This document shows positions 59,191 to 64,000 of a stretch of 64,000 bases of DNA, piece after piece (the stretch's first letter is position 1; each line of letters begins with the position of its first letter). Both the position numbers and the translations under genes were made by a program. The stretch is from Paraspadella gotoi (Eukaryota; Chaetognatha): NCBI GenBank assembly GCA_051294375.1, contig CM119264.1, positions 5,077,045 through 5,141,044 of the forward strand, read 5' to 3'. Below the pieces are notes generated by a model. The model was not told where the DNA came from and made no database searches. It was given only the letters and a program-made list of their open reading frames with translations.

Positions 59191-59564
59191 GCCTGTGGGA
59201 TGACGAAATTAAAAAAAAATTAAGATTTTATGTATTGTTAATAACATAGAAAGCATTTTAAAGTTTATCTGTACTACTATATAGAATCGATCAAAATTTT
59301 TTTTCAAAATAAGAATTTTTAAAAACGTAGAGATTAAAAAAAAATATTACTACAAACGTTTCCAAATTTTTTTTATTGCTTAAAATTAGCAAAAACTATA
59401 AAAATTATGGTCCGACGATAATGATTTTAAAGAGTTTTTCAAAATATTGAAAAACGCATTATACTTTGTGTAGACAACTGTTTTATGGGCTATCTGAATC
59501 CGTTCTGAAAAAATAAAATTTTTTAGAAAAAATTTTTTTTATTGTCTATGCATTGATAAATATT
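59190..59564 (+). repeat. AT-rich dispersed repeat copy, cut by a 100-N gap
   Basis: Matches 12150-12480 in order: AATATTACTACAAACGTTTC, AAAATTAGCAAAAACTATAA, AATATTGAAAAACGCATTAT, CTTTGTGTAGACAACTG and CTATCTGAATC. It ends in N at 59565-59664. Confidence 0.75.
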
Positions 59565-59664
59565 NNNNNNNNNNNNNNNNNNNNNNNNNNNNNNNNNNNN
59601 NNNNNNNNNNNNNNNNNNNNNNNNNNNNNNNNNNNNNNNNNNNNNNNNNNNNNNNNNNNNNNNN

Positions 59665-59905
59665 TCCTAAATTCGCCTCCCATATAGCTTGGTGAAATTC
59701 AGCTCGTCCCGGTCCCTTTGGCTTGGACACCTAAGTACTCGTTCACCAACCGTGAGTTCCGGGTTCAATCTCCTCACGGTCACGCTGGTTAAAGTGTGAT
59801 GGTGTTGGCATAGACACGCCAGTGACATCGGGTATTCACTGCAGGTCCAAAGCCCTGAGCGCCACCTGTCGGGAGATGCCTCACACCCCGGCCATCACGT
59901 ATTTC
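59665..59905. mobile_element. SINE-like unit with a tRNA-type B box
   Basis: GTTCCGGGTTCAATCTCC (near 59757) resembles a tRNA T-arm/B box and is flanked by complementary CCGTGAG and CTCACGG. Downstream text (AGTGTGATGGTGTTGGCATA, CACCTGTCGGGAGATGCC) is GC-richer than its surroundings. No complete tRNA cloverleaf fits, so a tRNA-derived short interspersed element is the best guess. Confidence 0.4.
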
Positions 59906-61980
59906 CCACCGTTGTTGTTTTTTCTTTGTTTGAGCGACGTCATGGGTCGGGTAAGGCTGACTGGAACTGCTGGTAGGTAAAAACGAAGTTAATGGTGGCA
60001 AAGAGGGAATGTATATATATATTATATAATATATATATATCGTAAGCGACTGAGAGAAACGGTGAGAGAGGCTGAACGGGAGAAGACCGGTGAGAGGGAA
60101 AGAGAGAAAGAGCGTGAATGAAAACCTAAACCCTGGACTCGACCCTGGATCTCCGAGAGGAGGGGGAGTAGGATGAAGAAAAATGACGCATGTTGAATCG
60201 GCTCTTTCTAGAAGTAAAGTTAAGTCTTTCTTGTCTTCTCGTTCGATGAACCCGGAACAATTTAATTATATTATATCTGTAACCATTAACTTTGGGTTCA
60301 TTAAAGGTCGCCGGAGAGTTTTTCATTAAGTTAAATTAGATTAAAATTTTCGTTTTACGTCTCGCAGTGATAAAAAAATTAATCATCCTGAAACCCTTTT
60401 ATGATTTTATTTCACTCAGTCAGTCGAAGATGGTGTTTTAGATTGTTTTACTACTGTTAATCCATTTTGCTATGAAAGAAGAAAAAAACATCAGAAGCAA
60501 GATTAGGATATTGCCATTAAAGTATATTACGATGAAGGAGAGCTAAGGGAAAGGTAAAAATAAAGAATATCCTCAAAAACACCTCTCTTTTCCATTTTAC
60601 TAACTAAGGAAAGAAATTGGCATCTTTGAGTGATGGTAAAGCGGCCTAAATTGCTTTTTCCGTTCTCCATTGGATAAATATTTTATTTGGAATTATTATC
60701 ACGCTTTTTTTCTGTGATATCTATGATCTATCTTAAAATCCTGGTAAGCAGGAGTAAACTTTGTTTTATGTTATTTAATTCAATATTTAATTTAATACCT
60801 TGGGATGGTGTGTTCCCCCTCTGAGCCAATGGTATTGGCTGAACGATGGTGAACGTGAGGCGGTGTGAATATACCGCCACAAAAGGTTTATTGTTATTCG
60901 CCGCGAGAAACTTTTTTTTTCAACCTTCACCCCTGGAACAAGTTAATCAAAAAACGTGTCAGCGAAGACTTTTTTTTCTGAGAGATGCCCTTTAAAATTA
61001 GTTATAGTGACGACAAAGATTACGAGGCCACGGGGTCAATGCCCTGTCGTCATTGTGGTCCTTGGGTCCTTTGGGTAGTGCCGCGATTAATTCCTTAACG
61101 ATATCTCTTTTCGTCCGCACCATGTTTTTGTTTAAAATAAAATTCTATTTTTGTTTAAAAAATAGTATAAAATTTTCATAATGACTTTATATTTTAAATA
61201 TTAAAAAAACAAAAACAAGCAACTCTGAATTTTAACTCGCGAACTGACTCCTTCATTTTCTTCATTCGACTTAACTTTTATTTTCACGCTTTTTAATTGA
61301 CTCGATGATTCGCTTTGTCGGTCAGTCATTCCGCCCATATTTTTTGGTCGGTAAATCTTTTAGAACATCTCAGCATATATCGCATTCTCAAATATACATT
61401 TTGTGTGTGCATTTTGTGTGTGCATAGGAAAGTGGGGGAATGAGCTAGATGCAAATGGAAATTGGGAAAAACAAACACTATTTGTTATGAATATCTAAAA
61501 CAACAGCCCTAATAATCGAAAAAAATTACTAAAACGACTTCGCCAACCAACGAGATAAAACCTTACAACCTTACTTGTGCACGAATCGTTGGCGCTGTCG
61601 CTGATTAGATGAACAACTAATGCTTAAGGGATGAAGACAATGATGAACAAAACAACAACAAAAACAATTAAGTTCACCGTTATCATTTGACGACCTGAGA
61701 AAATGNNNNNNNNNNGCAGGGCTCAGAGGAGGAACGCAACATCCCAAACGGGCGTTCTACCCGCATGTGGATTCCACTGTCCTTACCGCGCCAGTGACAG
61801 TTGGCGTCACTCTCAGAGTTTAGGCCTTCTTTTCTCACTGGGGAAAAATATTTAAAACTTTTCGGTTTTATTTAATACCCAGGAGCTTGACTTGTTAATT
61901 ACGAATATAAAAAAATGTTTATCTTTATCTCTAGCAATTTTTTTCTTTTTTAAAATAAAAATTACATTAAAAATCCTCAT
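59906..61980. other. spacer; fragment of the inverted-repeat family near 61.3 kb
   Basis: At 61305-61470 the words TCGCTTTGTCGGTC, ATTTTGTGTGTGCATAGGAAAGTG and GAATGAGCT match the interior of copies A-C. The rest includes an (AT)n run at 60010-60042 and a 10-N gap (61706-61715), with no gene recognised. Confidence 0.45.
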
Positions 61981-62001
61981 TCTTTTAGAATTTGTTATAA
62001 A

Positions 62002-62082
62002 TACTATCTAGGAAAAAAGTTAGAAACATTTTCGAGTAGATTTTTCAATTAAAAATGTTTCTAACTTTTTTCCTAGATAGTA
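62002..62082. repeat. perfect 31-base inverted repeat (hairpin)
   Basis: TACTATCTAGGAAAAAAGTT at 62002 continues to 62032, and its exact complement occupies 62052-62082, with a 19-base loop. It ends 36 bases before the exon of the NAT-like gene, so it could fold in its pre-mRNA or be a tiny hairpin element. Confidence 0.9.
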
Positions 62083-62132
62083 AGTGATATATAATCGATC
62101 ATTTTCTTTTTTATGCAGATCTTACGCAAAAA

Positions 62133-63839
62133 ATGAAAAGACTTGCATTGACCTCCCTTCAGAATCGATTTTTAGTGGAGCACCTTGTCTTACCGGATTT
62201 TGAAAAATATTTGCAACGAGATCGATTAGGATTTCTTAATTTGCTCGTTCAATCGTTTAGAGGTAAGCAAATATTGGCGCTGTTTTCCGAAAGCGCCTCA
62301 TTTCAGTTCCTAATCCCTAAACTTAATTTTAACTGAATTCTAAATTTAAGCTGAAATGTGGCGCTATAGAAAAAGATTTCCCAAGTGTTATTATAGCGAT
62401 TCATTTTGTTTTCATAGTGACGTGGGGATCAGATTAAAAATCATGTAAAAAAGATTCAAAATAAAAAAACAGTCTTAGAGAGAACACAACTATTTTTCAC
62501 GCATAATTTAATGTTAACTGACGAAATATTTCAGCAACGGTCAGTTTGCCGGTGACACCCATAGTACGGGATATTTCACCAACTGGCGTTGGGGCTTTTA
62601 ACTTTCAATGACTGCTTTCTGACACTGACACTAAAACAAAACAAAACAAACTAACAAAACACTGTTTTTCATTTACGTACAATAGATTTGTTCAACGCTG
62701 TTCCCTTTGACATTTAAATCTTGTCTTCTGGGTATTTTTTTTAAAATCGCCACAAAAACTTGCCACAATTTGACTATTTAAAAATGAATGATGAGTTTTA
62801 ACGTAGATTCACTTTTGAAAATAATAAATTATTAAAAATTAATATTGAATTTTTTCCCTTTTTTAATGTCCTATTTCCTACGAAAAAAGTAAAAGTTCCA
62901 TTCAATTCTCTTCAATATACATCATTGGTTCAACGAAGTTCCGGAGTCACACCAAGCATTGATTCGGATGCTCTTACAACTGAAATTCTGCGAGGCCATG
63001 GGGCGTCGTGTGCTTCAGCCAATGTCTTCATGGCTGACCTTCTGCGGCGTTTTGGCTTTGATGCTGGCATTATTGCTGGTTTTCCGGCTTCGGCACCCCG
63101 CCTAATCCCATCAGCGCTTCACTTAGCCGTTGTTGTAAACGAGAAACCTGGAGTTTTTCACTATATTGATGTAGGATCGACACTGCCAATTATTCAAGCA
63201 GTTCCAGTTGATATTTTCGCCTCTGAAATGGGTTCAACGGCGTCTGGATTTGTCACTAATTTTTGCTTCATAACCAAGAATAGCATGGAGAGTTTTATCT
63301 TAAAACAACATCACATGCTTTCTGAAAAAGATGTGACTATGGCTCAACAATTGTTATCGCGAATTAGTAAAAGATGCCCAATTGAAGGGAAAAAAGAAAA
63401 TAATTCCTGGATTATCAATTTTGTCGTCAATGATGAATGGCTATCTGCCGGGATTCCATTATTTGAAAGAATTCCTCATGGTGTTTGGTTTCCCTATCAG
63501 ATATTTCCATCAACAAGCCCGTTAACCCCGGAGAGAGTAAGGTCAATATTTGGGCGATTCCACATTAGCGGTGCTGAAAGTGCACGGCGCCAATGTGTTG
63601 TTTCTGGTTTTGGCGATAAATGGGGCGACTTCGTGATGTTCACTCGAGATAGGCGGGTTCGACGCGTCAATGGGTCAACGATCCCGATGGTAGAAGAAGC
63701 GAAAAATCTTGAAGAGCACAGCTCCGCTTTCAATGAAGAGTTTCCACGTTTGACGGATCAGTTCAGAGAAAATTTGATTTATTTGTCTAAATTTGAAAAT
63801 AAATTTTCAGAAAAGCTAGCTGTTGCTAGACAAAATTGA
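62133..63839 (+). CDS. arylamine N-acetyltransferase-like protein, two exons, ~359 aa
   Basis: NATs move acetyl from acetyl-CoA to arylamines or hydrazines through a cysteine in a Cys-His-Asp triad. Exon 62133-62262 (donor GTAAGC) and exon 62890-63839 join in phase 1. The joined text LLVQSFR-VKVPFNSLQ aligns with the family's N-terminal R.VPFENL region. The second exon carries RGHGASC (nucleophile, C84), then LLRRFGFDAGIIAGF, SALHLAVVV (H121) and YIDVGS (D137). The C to H to D spacings of 37 and 16 are close to those of known NATs (39 and 15). The family motif RGGWC is changed to RGHGASC, and DAGFG to DVGST, so substrate range may differ. The ATG follows an acceptor (TTATGCAG at 62118) and the frame is open upstream to it, so a further 5' exon is possible. 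The second exon's acceptor is weak (CTACGAAAAAAG). Length suits the family; no frameshift is seen. Confidence 0.75.
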
Positions 63840-64000
63840 TAATGTGTTATATGTTGCATGGATATATTTATCAAAAAATTTGTAGTACTTCACTGTACAT
63901 TAGGGTGGAGTGATGAAAAGATTAAGCAAGTTAACAATATTTTTTGTTGCCTCTGCATATGTTATTAAAGATAATCATCCCTTTCAAAAATTTTTTTAGC
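63840..64000. other. 3' flank of the NAT-like gene
   Basis: AT-rich DNA to the window edge. No canonical AATAAA is seen; ATTAAA occurs at about 63964 and could serve as a polyadenylation signal. Confidence 0.3.

Overview
The window is nuclear DNA of a multicellular eukaryote, most likely an invertebrate animal. Reasons: genes split by short GT..AG introns; AT-rich intergenic DNA full of (CT)n/(GA)n and other microsatellites; families seen mainly in animals (an SLC36-type amino acid transporter, a seven-helix receptor-like protein, a secreted peptide-precursor-like gene); and a decayed Ty3/gypsy-type LTR retrotransposon. Degenerate TTAGG-like DNA at 7.4-7.8 kb hints at an ecdysozoan or arthropod, but that is weak. 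It is a draft assembly: N runs of 10, 25 and 100 bases (29482, 40880, 41600, 44016, 49849, 59565, 61706) look like scaffolding gaps, and larger gaps lie at 15597-15970, 50626-51290, 51396-51699, 52467-52700 and 52874-53034. No bacterial operon, CRISPR array, tRNA or rRNA gene was seen.

Layout. 1-278: first exon of a gene leaving the left edge on the minus strand (Ser/Pro-rich N-terminus). 2261-4824 (minus): seven exons of an SLC36-type transporter; exon borders are good, but the frame is broken in at least five places and the N-terminal exons are missing. 5.0-8.2 kb: repeats, including a 0.41-kb tandem pair and a 1.3-kb fold-back element with a telomere-like core. 9506-13837 (+): a complete seven-exon gene, 545 codons, with seven hydrophobic helices and a 280-residue Ser/Pro-rich tail. 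13.8-28.8 kb: mostly AT-rich DNA, minisatellites, a sharply bounded GC island (19.9 kb) and a terminal-inverted-repeat element (20.1-20.9 kb). 28850-31172 (+): four exons that join in phase into a 107-residue secreted peptide-like precursor; one intron holds a long palindrome. 31.2-48.6 kb: microsatellites, transposon copies and a 33.5-41.5 kb block of odd texture. 48700-54119 (+): three or four exons of a Trp/Asp/Asn-rich protein of unknown function, interrupted by gaps. 54.24-58.14 kb: the degenerate retrotransposon, with a 3' polypurine tract and probable LTR. 58.4-62.1 kb: repeats and a tRNA-related SINE-like unit. 62133-63839 (+): a two-exon gene for an arylamine N-acetyltransferase-like protein with the Cys-His-Asp triad.

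The genes form no obvious pathway. The receptor-like gene and the peptide-like gene lie 15 kb apart on one strand, but nothing in the sequence ties ligand to receptor. The best material is the divergent NAT-like enzyme, the peptide-like precursor, the Trp-rich gene and several hairpin or fold-back elements. All exon models were read by eye and joined by splice phase only; no transcript or homology search was available.
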